The notes under the pieces were generated by a model that saw nothing but the letters and a program-made list of their open reading frames with translations, was not told the origin of the DNA and did not search any database. From a gamma proteobacterium L18 (GTDB lineage Bacteria > Pseudomonadota > Gammaproteobacteria > Pseudomonadales > Pseudomonadaceae), in the NCBI GenBank assembly GCA_000497835.1, contig KI547168.1, positions 139,528-203,527 on the forward strand: 64,000 bases of DNA, written 5' to 3'. How positions within the stretch are numbered: the stretch's first letter is position 1; the number at the start of each line of letters is the position of its first letter. Shown one piece after another: positions 1 through 12,980 of this stretch. The translations under genes and the position numbers were made by a program.

Positions 1-146
1 AAAAACAAGGCGGACCAGGTGATGCCACAGACATAACTGGCCCGAAACAGATGTGGGACCGAGGGAACCTCGGGAAGCGCCGCGCGGGCGGCGCACGATC
101 TCATGAACACCACAAAACCAACGCCTGGCACCCCCCACCCCAACCC
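1..146. other. window edge, no gene seen
   Basis: No convincing gene is visible before the DUF2970 stop codon. The segment holds a GC-rich hairpin (arms at 77-83 and 88-94) without a T-tract. An A/C-rich stretch follows it and runs into the end of the DUF2970 gene. Confidence 0.4.
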
Positions 147-353
147 TCACAAAGCCAACCAAACCACCACCTTCACCACCCCAAACAACCCCAACGCAAA
201 CACCACCGTGCACACAATCCCCAGCACCACAAAGTGCACCGGCTTGCCGTAGGTGAAGTCACGCTCGCGATTCTTCTGGCTCTGCACGCCGAAGGCGGCA
301 GCAACGATGCTGTGCAGCATCTGCCAGAGGGTAGGGGGTTTGGTGTCGGCCAT
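147..353 (-). CDS. DUF2970 family small membrane protein
   Basis: This 68-residue protein starts MADTKPPTLWQMLHS. It has a short amphipathic N-terminal part, a polar GVQSQKNRERDF segment and one hydrophobic C-terminal helix (about residues 38-66). That order is typical of DUF2970 proteins, which are small inner-membrane proteins of unknown function common in beta- and gammaproteobacteria. I chose the ATG at 353 because a longer reading from 401 adds 16 residues that do not look like the family N-terminus. It lies downstream of metH on the same strand but is separated from it by a REP hairpin, so it is probably transcribed independently. Confidence 0.7.
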   Translation of the reverse strand: MADTKPPTLWQMLHSIVAAAFGVQSQKNRERDFTYGKPVHFVVLGIVCTVVFALGLFGVVKVVVWLAL

Positions 354-414
354 GACGGGCAATTCCGGACGGATATGCCCAAGCGTAGCAGCAACTGGCA
401 TTAAACCGAGTTGC

Positions 415-496
415 CTGCATCGCGGCCAAGGCCGGCTCCTACGCCGTCCGGGGTGGCCGCCGTACGGGGTAGGAGCCGGCCTTGGCCGCGATGCAG
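415..496. repeat. REP-type hairpin
   Basis: Two perfectly complementary 28-nt arms (415-442 and 469-496) flank a 26-nt loop. The core GCGGCCAAGGCCGGCTCCTAC resembles the REP elements spread between genes in Pseudomonas putida genomes. It lies just beyond the metH stop codon and may act as a terminator or 3' stabiliser for metH mRNA (inference). Confidence 0.85.
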
Positions 497-526
497 ACGA
501 CGCCGTCCTGCAGCAGGGGAACGCGG

Positions 527-4219
<3,693 letters not shown>

Positions 4220-4313
4220 AGGGCTACCTGTCAGGACAAAAACGAAAAGATGCGAATATAGAAGACGGGAAATAATAACAAACCTGCGCGCTTTTAAACG
4301 CTTCTGTGATTTA

Positions 4314-4330
4314 CATGAATTTCATTCATG
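4314..4330. promoter_or_regulatory. MetR-type palindrome between metH and cti
   Basis: CATGAAT-TTC-ATTCATG is a perfect 7-bp inverted repeat. Its core TGAATTTCATTCA (4316-4328) fits the MetR consensus TGAA-N5-TTCA exactly. MetR is the LysR-type activator of metH and metE in gammaproteobacteria. The site is 97 nt from the metH start and 82 nt from the cti start, so it could act on either divergent gene. metH is the expected target. Confidence 0.65.
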
Positions 4331-4411
4331 TTGAACGAGCGTCCCGATAGGTAGAATTGCCCCAGAGTTCATTGATTTGCCAGATCCAATTCACAATCAG
4401 GACACCGCCAC

Positions 4412-6706
4412 ATGGTGCATCGCCTCCTTGCCGCCGCAGTCATCTTGTTTGCCTGCCTGACTGCCCACGCGCAAGACCCCGTCGCCAGCCCGGCGATTTC
4501 GTACACCCGTGACATCCAGCCCATCCTCACCGAGAAGTGCGTGGCCTGCCACGCCTGCAACGATGCCGCCTGCCAGCTCAACCTGGGCAGCGCCGAAGGG
4601 GCCACCCGTGGCGCCAGCAAGGTGCCGGTGTACCAGGGTGACCGCAGCACGGCGGTATCGCCCTCGCGCATTTTCTACGACGCCCAGGGCGAAGAGGCCT
4701 GGCGCCGCAAGGGTTTCTATTCGGTGCTGGATGCCCAGGGCAGCCAGGCTGCACTGATGGCACGCATGCTGGAACTGGGGCACAAGAACCCGTTGCCACC
4801 CAATTCCAAGCTGCCTGACAACATCATGCTGGGCCTGAACCGCACCAACATGTGCCCGATGCCGGGCGAGTTCGACGCCTACGCCGCCGCCCACGTGCAC
4901 GAAGGCATGCCTCTGGGCGTGACCGGCCTCACCGACGCCCAGTACGCCACCGTGCAGCGCTGGATCGCCGCCGGTGCGCCAGTGGACCAGCAGGCCGTCA
5001 AGGCCAGCCCCAAAGAGGCTGCGCAGATCGCCGAGTGGGAAGCGCTGCTCAACCGCCCCGGTTCCACCGAGGCCCTGGTGGGGCGCTGGCTGTACGAGCA
5101 CCTGTTCCTGGCGCACATCTCTTTTGTCGGCGGCGAGCCGGGGCACTTCTTCCAGTGGGTGCGCTCGCGCACGCCCAGCGGCAAGCCGATCGACCTGATC
5201 GCCACCCGCCGCCCGGATGATGACCCAGGCGCGGTGTTCTACTACCGCCTGATGGCGGTGCAGGGCGTGATCGTGCACAAGACCCACATCACCTACCCCA
5301 TGGGGCCGGCCAAGCTGGCGCGGGTCAAGCAGCTGTTCTACAGCGGTGACTGGCATGCCACCTCGCTGCCCGGCTACGGCCCGCGCCACCGCGCCAACCC
5401 GTTCGAGACCTTCCAGGCCATCCCGGCCGTGGCCCGTTACCAGTTCATGCTGGATAACGCCGAGTACTTTGTGCGCACTTTCATCCGCGGCCCGGTGTGC
5501 CGTGGCCAGATCGCCACCGACGTGATCCGCGACCACTTCTGGGCGCTGTTCCAGGAACCGGCCCACGACCGCTACATCACCGACGCCGCCTACCGTGCCA
5601 AGGCCACGCCGTTGCTGGAAATGCCCGGCCAGGACGACAACGTCGGCAGCATCCTGTCGCTGTGGCTGGCCTACCGCGACAAGCGCAACGCCTATGAAGA
5701 CCTGCGCCGTGATGCCTACGCCGATATGCCGCCGCCCAGCTGGGCGACGCTGTGGGCGGGCAACGACAACGCGCTGCTGAGCATCTTCCGCCACTTTGAC
5801 AGCGCCTCGGTGACCAAGGGCCTGATCGGCGATGTGCCCACTACGATGTGGCTGTTCGACTACCCGCTGCTGGAGCGCACCTATTACCAGCTGGCGGTGA
5901 ACTTCGACGTGTACGGCAACGTCGCGCACCAGGCACAGACACGTTTGTACTTCGACCTGATCCGCAATGGTGCAGAGATCAACTTCCTGCGCCTGATGCC
6001 GGCCGACAAGCGCGGCAAGCTACTGGACAGCTGGTACCAGAACAGCGGCAAGGTGAAGATGTGGCTCGATTACCAGAAGATCGACACCAGCACGCCCAGC
6101 GCCATGCACCTGAGCGAGCATGACCCCAAACGCGACTTCGGCCTGAAGCTGATCCAGCGCGCCGGCACCCTCAATGCCAGCCCCGACCCGATCAACCGCT
6201 GCACGGGCGCCTATTGCTCGCGCGAGGGCATCAGCGAGGAGTTCAAGAACGTCGAGCAGTCCCTGAGCCGCCTGGTGTCGCGTCCGCAAGCGGGCCTGAA
6301 GGTGATCGAGCAGATGCCCGAGGCCACCATGCTGCGCATTCAGGGCAAGAGCGGGCGCATGGTCTACAGCCTGCTGCGCAACCGCGCGCACACCAACGTG
6401 GCGTTTTTGCTGGGCGAGGCTTACCGCTACATTCCGGGGCTGGACAGCCTGACGCTGTGGCCAGGGGTGCTGAGCAGCTACCCCAATTTCATGTTCAACA
6501 TTCCGGCCGATGAAGTGCCGCAGTTTGTCGATGCCATGCAGCAGTCCAAGGACCAGGCCAGCTTCGAGAAGATTGTCGAGCGTTGGGGCGTGCGGCGTAC
6601 CAACCCGCAGTTCTGGGATTTCTTCCATGATTTGACGCGTTATATCCAGGAGACCGATCCGCAGGAGGCGGGGGTGTTGGACATGAACCGCTACGAGAAC
6701 CTCTGA
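4412..6706 (+). CDS. cti: Fatty acid cis/trans isomerase
   Basis: This 764-residue protein is the periplasmic haem enzyme that converts cis-unsaturated membrane fatty acids to trans forms and so stiffens membranes under solvent or heat stress. It begins with a Sec signal peptide (about residues 1-20, ending AHA-Q), followed at 43-47 by the c-type haem motif CVACH. The length and the position beside metH both match known Pseudomonas cti genes. It is divergent from metH, with about 190 nt between the starts. The ATG at 4412 follows an AGGA-like ribosome site. Isomerisation needs no ATP or cofactor other than the haem (family knowledge). Confidence 0.95.
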   Translation: MVHRLLAAAVILFACLTAHAQDPVASPAISYTRDIQPILTEKCVACHACNDAACQLNLGSAEGATRGASKVPVYQGDRSTAVSPSRIFYDAQGEEAWRRKGFYSVLDAQGSQAALMARMLELGHKNPLPPNSKLPDNIMLGLNRTNMCPMPGEFDAYAAAHVHEGMPLGVTGLTDAQYATVQRWIAAGAPVDQQAVKASPKEAAQIAEWEALLNRPGSTEALVGRWLYEHLFLAHISFVGGEPGHFFQWVRSRTPSGKPIDLIATRRPDDDPGAVFYYRLMAVQGVIVHKTHITYPMGPAKLARVKQLFYSGDWHATSLPGYGPRHRANPFETFQAIPAVARYQFMLDNAEYFVRTFIRGPVCRGQIATDVIRDHFWALFQEPAHDRYITDAAYRAKATPLLEMPGQDDNVGSILSLWLAYRDKRNAYEDLRRDAYADMPPPSWATLWAGNDNALLSIFRHFDSASVTKGLIGDVPTTMWLFDYPLLERTYYQLAVNFDVYGNVAHQAQTRLYFDLIRNGAEINFLRLMPADKRGKLLDSWYQNSGKVKMWLDYQKIDTSTPSAMHLSEHDPKRDFGLKLIQRAGTLNASPDPINRCTGAYCSREGISEEFKNVEQSLSRLVSRPQAGLKVIEQMPEATMLRIQGKSGRMVYSLLRNRAHTNVAFLLGEAYRYIPGLDSLTLWPGVLSSYPNFMFNIPADEVPQFVDAMQQSKDQASFEKIVERWGVRRTNPQFWDFFHDLTRYIQETDPQEAGVLDMNRYENL

Positions 6707-6731
6707 TATTTTCCGTAGCAGCAACTGTCTT

Positions 6732-6820
6732 TGTGGGAGCGGGTTCTACCCGCGAAAAGGACGCCACAGGGTGCCAGGAATTACGCGGTGTTCTTTTCGC
6801 GGGTAGAACCCGCTCCCACA
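6732..6820. repeat. REP-type hairpin (GGGAGCGGGTT class)
   Basis: Two 28-nt arms (6732-6759 and 6793-6820) are exact reverse complements around a 33-nt loop. The arms carry the GCGGGTTCTACCCGC core typical of putida-group REP sequences. The element follows the cti stop codon. Confidence 0.85.
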
Positions 6821-6827
6821 GAGGGGT

Positions 6828-6882
6828 GTAGCAGCTGCCGCAGGCTGCGTCCAAGGGCGACGCAGCCTTCGGCAGCTGCTAC
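6828..6882. repeat. REP-type hairpin (GTAGCAGCTGCCG class)
   Basis: The 23-nt arms at 6828-6850 and 6860-6882 pair with one mismatch around a 9-nt loop. This is a different sequence class from the adjacent hairpin but is related to the one downstream of cioB. Confidence 0.8.
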
Positions 6883-6996
6883 AGGAAGTTGGGGACCGCC
6901 CGTCAATCCGGATGACCTTTGCCCCTTTTTTGAAGTCCGACCCTGTGAGAGTGCACCGAAAGTGCGCACGGTCAGGTTCCAAAAAAGGCGGTACAC

Positions 6997-8019
6997 ATGC
7001 TGATTTCGCTTCAAGCCCTCCGGGCACTGGCAGCCTGGACGGTTGTCTGCCATCACTTCATGCAAATCTTCTTCGACTTTCATGCCAGCGGCCCCATCGG
7101 CCAGTTCTTCGTTGATCGGGGCGCTGTCGGTGTGGACATCTTCTTCGTCATCAGCGGCCTGGTGATCTACCTCTCCACTCAGGACAAGGACATGCCCGCC
7201 GGGCGCTTCCTGCTCAACCGCGCCATCCGCATTGTCCCCGCGTACTGGTTCTACACCTTGCTGATGGGGCTGATGATCGTCGCCGTCGGCCAGCAGATGC
7301 CGCACCAGGTGGTGGACCTGCCGCACTTTATTTTGTCGCTGTTGTTCATTCCTTCGGAAAACCCCGGCGGTTACGGTCTTTATCCCACCTTGAACGTCGG
7401 CTGGACGCTCAACTATGAAATGTTCTTCTACCTGATGTTCTCGCTGGTGTTCGTGGTGCCCAAGCGGCATCGTCCTTTGGTCGTAGGCCTGGCGCTGTTC
7501 GCGGTGTGTGAAATGGTCAGCCACTACGGTGTATTGAGCCGCTTCTATGCCAATAACATCATCTATGAATTCCTGCTGGGCATCGCCATCGGCTGGGCGT
7601 ACCGCCGTGGCTGGATCGCCCAGGCCCTGTGGGTACCGCTGGGCGTCATCGCGGCGTCGCTGGTGGCCATCTACAACCTGCCGGCCAGTGACCGGCTGCT
7701 CAACTGGGGAGTGCCCAGTGCCCTGATCGTGCTGGCCTGTGTGGCCATGGAGCCGTGGTTCAAGGGCAATCGCCTGCTCAAGACCCTGGGCGACTGCTCG
7801 TACTCGGTGTACCTGATCCATGTGCTGGTGCTGTACACCGGCTGGTTCGCCAGCGAGCGCCTGAACATTAACCCGTACCTGGTATTCGCCATTTGCGTGC
7901 CGGTGATCGCCCTGATGTCGTGGGCCAGTTACGTGTGGATCGAGACCCGTCTGTACCGGCGCATGAAGGGCTGGGCCGAAGCGCGTCTGGCGCCGGTGGA
8001 GAGCCGCACCATAACCTGA
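6997..8019 (+). CDS. Acyltransferase 3 family membrane protein
   Basis: The 340-residue, strongly hydrophobic protein starts LQALRALAAWTVVCHHFMQ. It then has DRGAVGVDIFFVISGLV, the combined Arg/His signature of acyltransferase family 3 (OafA/NodX-type O-acyltransferases). About ten membrane helices are predicted by eye. Members acylate sugars of lipopolysaccharide, exopolysaccharide or peptidoglycan at the inner membrane; the substrate here cannot be told. It stands alone after two REP hairpins and before nfuA, with about 70 nt to the nfuA start. Confidence 0.88.
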   Translation: MLISLQALRALAAWTVVCHHFMQIFFDFHASGPIGQFFVDRGAVGVDIFFVISGLVIYLSTQDKDMPAGRFLLNRAIRIVPAYWFYTLLMGLMIVAVGQQMPHQVVDLPHFILSLLFIPSENPGGYGLYPTLNVGWTLNYEMFFYLMFSLVFVVPKRHRPLVVGLALFAVCEMVSHYGVLSRFYANNIIYEFLLGIAIGWAYRRGWIAQALWVPLGVIAASLVAIYNLPASDRLLNWGVPSALIVLACVAMEPWFKGNRLLKTLGDCSYSVYLIHVLVLYTGWFASERLNINPYLVFAICVPVIALMSWASYVWIETRLYRRMKGWAEARLAPVESRTIT

Positions 8020-8079
8020 CAAAAATACTGGGACTTTGTGCCGCGCCCGGTTTGGCGTAAACTGCCGGCAAGTCTGTGA

Positions 8080-8673
<594 letters not shown>

Positions 8674-8691
8674 GGCGTACGCTGCGAAACG

Positions 8692-8720
8692 AAAAACGGC
8701 GCCCCGTGAGCGCCGTTTTT
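8692..8720 (+). terminator. Intrinsic terminator of nfuA
   Basis: An 11-bp perfect stem (AAAAACGGCGC with GCGCCGTTTTT) ends in a T-tract and starts 18 nt after the nfuA stop codon. Confidence 0.9.
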
Positions 8721-9080
8721 GTTGTCCATCTATTTGATTTAAAAGCAAAAATTTAATCATTTGGTCTCCGCCCATACTTTGGCCCATACCCTGGCGACGC
8801 GCTAGAAGCCGTTTGCGGTGATGAACTCTTCAGACCGGTGGTCATCTTGCGCTTAGTAGTTCTCCGCTTTTGGCTGCTGACGGAAGCTTGGTCGAGGTGC
8901 TACGCCCCTATGGAGTGAGCGCAAAATACCCACCCATTCATACCGCGAGCCCTTATTTGAACCACCGCGATTTAGGCGATTTGTAAGCTGTTCAGCTGCT
9001 TCGTCAGCTCGGACGCCTACAAGAAGCACTTCAACAAGCCGCCAGTCATCTGCCTGAGCGTTGTGAAAAACAGAACCAAA
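8721..9080. other. 360-nt stretch with no recognised gene
   Basis: Short broken frames in all directions show no family I recognise. It marks the passage from backbone to the metal region and may be decayed sequence at an old insertion junction. No tRNA or clear attachment repeat was found. Confidence 0.4.
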
Positions 9081-9287
9081 CTATGAGCACCCGGACTCAG
9101 CATCCAAAAGGCCGATGCGGTTCAGCCACTGGTGTATCTCAAAGGGCGTATCGCAATCTGTCGGCATTTGGCACTGTTTGAGCCCACTTCTGCACTTATA
9201 CAGCTGCACCGAGGCATTGTCCGGTACGTCGTTGAGGGGCGGCGGTCGATCAGCTGCCAGCGAGACAATGACTAGATAAAACGCCAA
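9081..9287 (-). CDS. Small hypothetical protein (uncertain)
   Basis: This 68-residue frame starts MAFYLVIVSLAADRP, which could be a short signal or anchor. A polar, cysteine-containing part (CRSGLKQC, TDCDTP) follows. I recognise no family. It is downstream of the receptor gene on the same strand but behind its terminator. It may be a real small gene or a chance frame. Confidence 0.25.
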   Translation of the reverse strand: MAFYLVIVSLAADRPPPLNDVPDNASVQLYKCRSGLKQCQMPTDCDTPFEIHQWLNRIGLLDAESGCS

Positions 9288-9481
9288 ACCACTGATAGCG
9301 CTTCTCCAGATGTCATTCCGGCACTCAGATTACCGCCGATCCGTACCTGGCCCCTCCACTTTGGTCATGGCTTGCACAGGTGATCCACGGGATTTCGCGG
9401 CCACATCAGGCCAGCCTTCCACGGAGTTAACCTCAGCTCTTTATTACTCCGCGTGCTGTGGTTTTACCTGCGGTGTTAACC

Positions 9482-9507
9482 AAAAAAACCGGCGAACTAG
9501 AACCGGT
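9482..9507 (-). terminator. Intrinsic terminator overlapping receptor stop
   Basis: On the minus strand ACCGG pairs with CCGGT and runs into seven T residues. The stem loop includes the stop codon of the receptor gene (9497-9499). Confidence 0.65.
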
Positions 9508-11716
9508 AGGTCTCCGTCAGCTGAACTGTCCGTGGTGGACTTGGCATCAGCGTGTAGTCAAACGTCGCGGCAGTACCTCCGGTGTAATACTCCCGGTCGA
9601 AGAGGTTGAAGACGTTCAGTTGCGTCGTCCACGACCCAACCTTGTAAGACGCCATCATATCCGTGCGCACATAACTCGAAAGCTCGAAGGTGTTCGGCAA
9701 CGTAGCTTCGCGGGAGCCTACGTAATAAACGCCGCCGCCCAACTGCAGACCCTCAATCGATTCCAACTGGTAGGCCGTCCACAGGCTTGCACTGTTGCGT
9801 GGGACACCGCTCAGCACATCGCCTGTTGGATAATTGCTATCACTGCGAACTTTCGCCACGGTGTAGGTGTAGCTGGCAGCGGTTTTCCAACGAGGGGTGA
9901 TGTTGCCAGTGATGTCCAGCTCTACGCCTTGGCTTCGCTGCTTACCCGTCAGCACCTGGAGCAAAGGGTTATCCGGATCGGTAGTCAGGATGTGATTTCG
10001 GTCTAGATTGAATACCGCGACGTTCGCATCAAGACGGTCTTTGATCAACTCGTGCTTGAACCCTACCTCGAATTGCTCCGCAACCTCGGCGGCGTAAGTG
10101 ACATTGCTGCCGCTATGGCCCACATTCGGTGAGTGGCTGATGCTCCAATCGGCGAAATACGAGGTATTGTCGGTGGCCTGCCATGCCACACCCAGGCGTG
10201 GAGATAGTGTCGACTGCTGACCTCGACCTGTGTCACCACCAGTTTCCTTGGCGCTATTTACGAATCGATCTGCACGCAGAGCAACCTGTAGCGTGACTGC
10301 CGGGGTCAGCCCGATCAGATCCTGTGCGTATACACCGTAATCTTTGCCCTGCGATTGGTGGCCGTTCAGCGGGTCAGCCGGAGTCAACCCCGAAACGTAA
10401 CCAGGGTTAGTAAGATCTAGGGTCATCGTGGACACCTGCGAGCCGGCACTCGCAATTTTTTGAATGCTGTAGTCTGTGCCAATGAGCAACTGGTGTTTCA
10501 CGTCGCCCGTAAAGACTTCGCCTACCAACTCCGCTCTAGAACCGAACTGGCGCGAAGACTCGTCCGCATCGCTGTAGACGGAATACTCAAGCAGATTGCC
10601 TGTGGTGCTCGTGCTATTGGGAAATGACTGGGTTGAGCGCTGCCTTGCGTAGACGTACTGGCCAGCCAGCCGCAGCTTCCAGGCATCGGACAACTGATGC
10701 TCGAACAAGAGGGTTTCCGAGAGCGTGTCATTGATTCCGTAATCACCATCGACGCCAGCGTATAGGCCCTTGCTCAGCCCGTAGTAGCGAGTTTTGGACA
10801 ATTCGCGATAATTAGCTACAGCTGGTACTCCGAAGTCAAAGCCGTCTCGGTTCAAATGGTTGTACTCGCTCAACAGTGTCACCGAGGTACCTTCGTGGTT
10901 ATCCCAAGTCACTGCCGGAGCAAATGACCAAGAGTGGTCACGGGTATCATCGCGAAAAGTCGAATCGCGCTCGGCAGAGGCGTTGAGCCGTACACTCAGG
11001 TCGTCGCTCAGCACCCGGTTTATGTCGAGCGTGCTACGTCCCATGCCGTAACTGCCCACCGTGCCGCCTACCTCACCGAAGTCGCTCCATTCAGGCCGTT
11101 TCGATACAGTATTGATATAGCCGCCAATCGCACCGATGCCCCCGTACAAAGCGCCAGCAGGGCCTTTAAAAATTTCGACTTGATCAATGTTCTGCACGTC
11201 GCGGTACGCGTAGTAACCGTAATTGCGGAAGCCATCGCGCAGGCCGTTACTCTCGCTGAAGCCGCGGATGTTGAAAAATGTACCGCTGTTGCCGCCGTAA
11301 TTCGCCTCGGCATGCACACCACTGACCGTGTCTGCGACCTGATCGATGCGGGTGACACCTCGATCTTTCAGCAGTTCGTTAGGTACAACTTGGATGGACG
11401 CAGGGTAATCCTTGAGCGGGGTATCTGTTCGGGTGGTGCTCGATGACGAAGGAGTTATGTAACTCGAAATTGGGGGGGCCACTACTGAGGTGCTAGGCAG
11501 ATCGATCGCAGGGGTTGAATGGGTTGGCTTAAGCAGGCTCTGCTTGTCGGCGGTTGCGCTTGGCTGTTCGACCGCCTCCGTTGGAGCGATGCGGTCGGAG
11601 CTGTCATTGGCCTTTGCACTTGAGGCGAATGTGAGGCCCAGCGTGGACACAAGTGCTAAGCGAGAGAGCATGCGCGTAAAGCGGCCTATGGGTTGCCGGC
11701 TAAAAATGTTGTTCAT
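9497..11716 (-). CDS. TonB-dependent receptor, siderophore type (TBDR-A)
   Basis: This 739-residue outer-membrane gated channel has a signal peptide (to about residue 37, AKA-ND) and a variable spacer. The plug domain has TRTDTPLKDYPASIQVV, NIRGF and the VEIFKGPAGALYGG signature. A 22-strand-type barrel follows, ending in an aromatic residue (ETYRF). It belongs to the FhuA/FpvA-like family that imports metal chelates using TonB-ExbBD energy. There is no N-terminal FecR-interacting signalling domain. A DUF2946 gene lies 157 nt upstream on the same strand, suggesting a receptor/accessory pair. The ligand is unknown; copper or another metal complex is inferred from the neighbours. Confidence 0.93.
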   Translation of the reverse strand: MNNIFSRQPIGRFTRMLSRLALVSTLGLTFASSAKANDSSDRIAPTEAVEQPSATADKQSLLKPTHSTPAIDLPSTSVVAPPISSYITPSSSSTTRTDTPLKDYPASIQVVPNELLKDRGVTRIDQVADTVSGVHAEANYGGNSGTFFNIRGFSESNGLRDGFRNYGYYAYRDVQNIDQVEIFKGPAGALYGGIGAIGGYINTVSKRPEWSDFGEVGGTVGSYGMGRSTLDINRVLSDDLSVRLNASAERDSTFRDDTRDHSWSFAPAVTWDNHEGTSVTLLSEYNHLNRDGFDFGVPAVANYRELSKTRYYGLSKGLYAGVDGDYGINDTLSETLLFEHQLSDAWKLRLAGQYVYARQRSTQSFPNSTSTTGNLLEYSVYSDADESSRQFGSRAELVGEVFTGDVKHQLLIGTDYSIQKIASAGSQVSTMTLDLTNPGYVSGLTPADPLNGHQSQGKDYGVYAQDLIGLTPAVTLQVALRADRFVNSAKETGGDTGRGQQSTLSPRLGVAWQATDNTSYFADWSISHSPNVGHSGSNVTYAAEVAEQFEVGFKHELIKDRLDANVAVFNLDRNHILTTDPDNPLLQVLTGKQRSQGVELDITGNITPRWKTAASYTYTVAKVRSDSNYPTGDVLSGVPRNSASLWTAYQLESIEGLQLGGGVYYVGSREATLPNTFELSSYVRTDMMASYKVGSWTTQLNVFNLFDREYYTGGTAATFDYTLMPSPPRTVQLTETYRF

Positions 11717-11873
11717 AGGGTAATTTCTGTCGAGTGAGCAGCGATGTATCGCGCAGAATTTGGGCTACGCGGTACTACTAAGGCGGTTTCACATGCTCTG
11801 TGCGCGCACGTACGCACCGGCCCTAATAGAGGGCCTAGCGCTCAGAATGCGGATGAGCAGGTGTGAAGCGGGC

Positions 11874-12281
11874 TCAGGGCGCGCGCGGTTGCAGGCTCAG
11901 TAATAGCGCGGCGGGATGGGTGAGTAGCGCTCGCCAGCGCAGTGCTGGACGAGCTTCTCGGCGCCGAAGTAGCCAGCTCAGGACGGCGAACAGTAGCAGG
12001 CCCAGCGGCATGGAAGAGGCAAAAAAGCAATCGCCGAAGACAGAGTCCATGCCTGGCATCGATGGCACGTCCTGATTGGCAGAGGTTTTATGGAGGTAAT
12101 GCAGCGAATGATCCATGACCATGGAATGATTCATGTTCATTGCAGACTGGGATGGCACTTTGTGTGCAAACATCTTGTGCAGCATCTGCCCATGCCCAAA
12201 GCTGCATGCCATGCCGTTAAACAGCACAAGGACCAGCAGGGCGCGGGCTAGATGTCTGATGTTGGAGCGGGTCACTTCCAT
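11874..12281 (-). CDS. DUF2946 family protein, copy 2 (upstream of TBDR-A)
   Basis: This is a 135-residue small membrane protein. An N-terminal hydrophobic helix runs into the family motif LFNGMACSFGHGQM. A His/Met-rich stretch follows (MNMNHSMVMDHS, then MPGMDS). A second helix and a basic C-terminus ending SLQPRAP complete it. DUF2946 proteins are often found beside copper genes, and their His/Met content fits soft-metal binding; no reaction is known. I chose the ATG at 12281, not an upstream in-frame start, because the family begins with this helix. There is no Shine-Dalgarno. A -10-like TACATT lies 8 nt before the ATG. The MPGMDSxFGDCFFA stretch is almost the same as in copy 5. Confidence 0.8.
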   Translation of the reverse strand: MEVTRSNIRHLARALLVLVLFNGMACSFGHGQMLHKMFAHKVPSQSAMNMNHSMVMDHSLHYLHKTSANQDVPSMPGMDSVFGDCFFASSMPLGLLLFAVLSWLLRRREARPALRWRALLTHPAALLLSLQPRAP

Positions 12282-12289
12282 GGTGGCGA

Positions 12290-12295
12290 AATGTA
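12290..12295 (-). promoter_or_regulatory. -10-like box, DUF2946 copy 2
   Basis: TACATT on the minus strand is followed by 8 nt (TCGCCACC) and then the ATG. This spacing would start transcription at or within one or two bases of the start codon. Confidence 0.45.
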
Positions 12296-12507
12296 TCACC
12301 GCCTTATCTGAAAGGCGAACAAGACCTTTGGTCCTTCTATGCTGCGATGCGCGATATGCTGCTACGGTTTGCCACATCTAGCTAGCTCCATGCCGGCAGT
12401 CAGCATCTCTCAACACGCTAAGGACGATGTAGAGCAGTCGCAATATTGTAGGCTCGTTGGTTCGATCATGCCGATAAAGCGTTGCACGCCTCCACGCACT
12501 AGAACTT

Positions 12508-12528
12508 GGGGCTGATCTAACCAGCCCC
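12508..12528 (-). terminator. Hairpin downstream of copC
   Basis: A 7-bp perfect stem GGGGCTG/CAGCCCC with a 7-nt loop lies 10 nt past the copC stop codon. The T-tract is weak, so termination here is only likely. Confidence 0.5.
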
Positions 12529-12537
12529 AGCAATCCC

Positions 12538-12912
12538 TCACTCAGAAATCTTGAACGAATAGTGACCTTCCGATTTGTGGGTGTCGACGGACACCGCGTG
12601 CCATTCCACCCTGTATTCTCCCGCTTTCAGCGGCGCTTCAGGCGTCACGATTAGCAATTTCTGGTCGCTTGGGTCTGTTTCGATACTTCTGATGGCCACG
12701 GCTTTACCGTCGTCCGTCACGGTGACCGTGGTAAATTTCGCTTCAACGCCTTCCGAGAAGTTCAGGCGCAGTTCCTTCAGCCCGTTGCTGGTGCTATCGG
12801 CAGCGGGTGTTTCACTTTTCAAATGGGCGTGGGCAGATGCATTGCCCGCAGCCGCTAACGCTGCGCAGACCAGCAGCGTCGACAGGGTAGTTTTCATCAA
12901 TGGACGGGACAT
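12538..12912 (-). CDS. copC: CopC-family periplasmic copper-binding protein
   Basis: The 124-residue protein has a Sec signal ending NASAHA, a mature N-terminus His (HAHLKS), and the beta-sandwich pattern of CopC. The Cu(II) ligands appear as the N-terminal histidine plus Asp and His in VDTHKSEGHYSF near the C-terminus. CopC carries copper in the periplasm, often together with the inner-membrane CopD. No copD is present here; the protein is the last gene of a DUF2946-receptor-copC unit. The ATG at 12912 has a GGAAAG ribosome site. Role in uptake versus tolerance cannot be settled from sequence. Confidence 0.9.
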   Translation of the reverse strand: MSRPLMKTTLSTLLVCAALAAAGNASAHAHLKSETPAADSTSNGLKELRLNFSEGVEAKFTTVTVTDDGKAVAIRSIETDPSDQKLLIVTPEAPLKAGEYRVEWHAVSVDTHKSEGHYSFKISE

Positions 12913-12980
12913 CGTGCTTTCCTTTTGTGATGGTGGGGTGATAAAGGTAGATGAACAGCTTCAGTGCTGCTTACCCGGGA

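Noticed and set aside
4220..4411. Cobalamin or S-adenosylhomocysteine riboswitch before metH
   Set aside because: No B12 box, GCCACTG core or SAH aptamer pattern was found there; only the MetR-type palindrome is seen.
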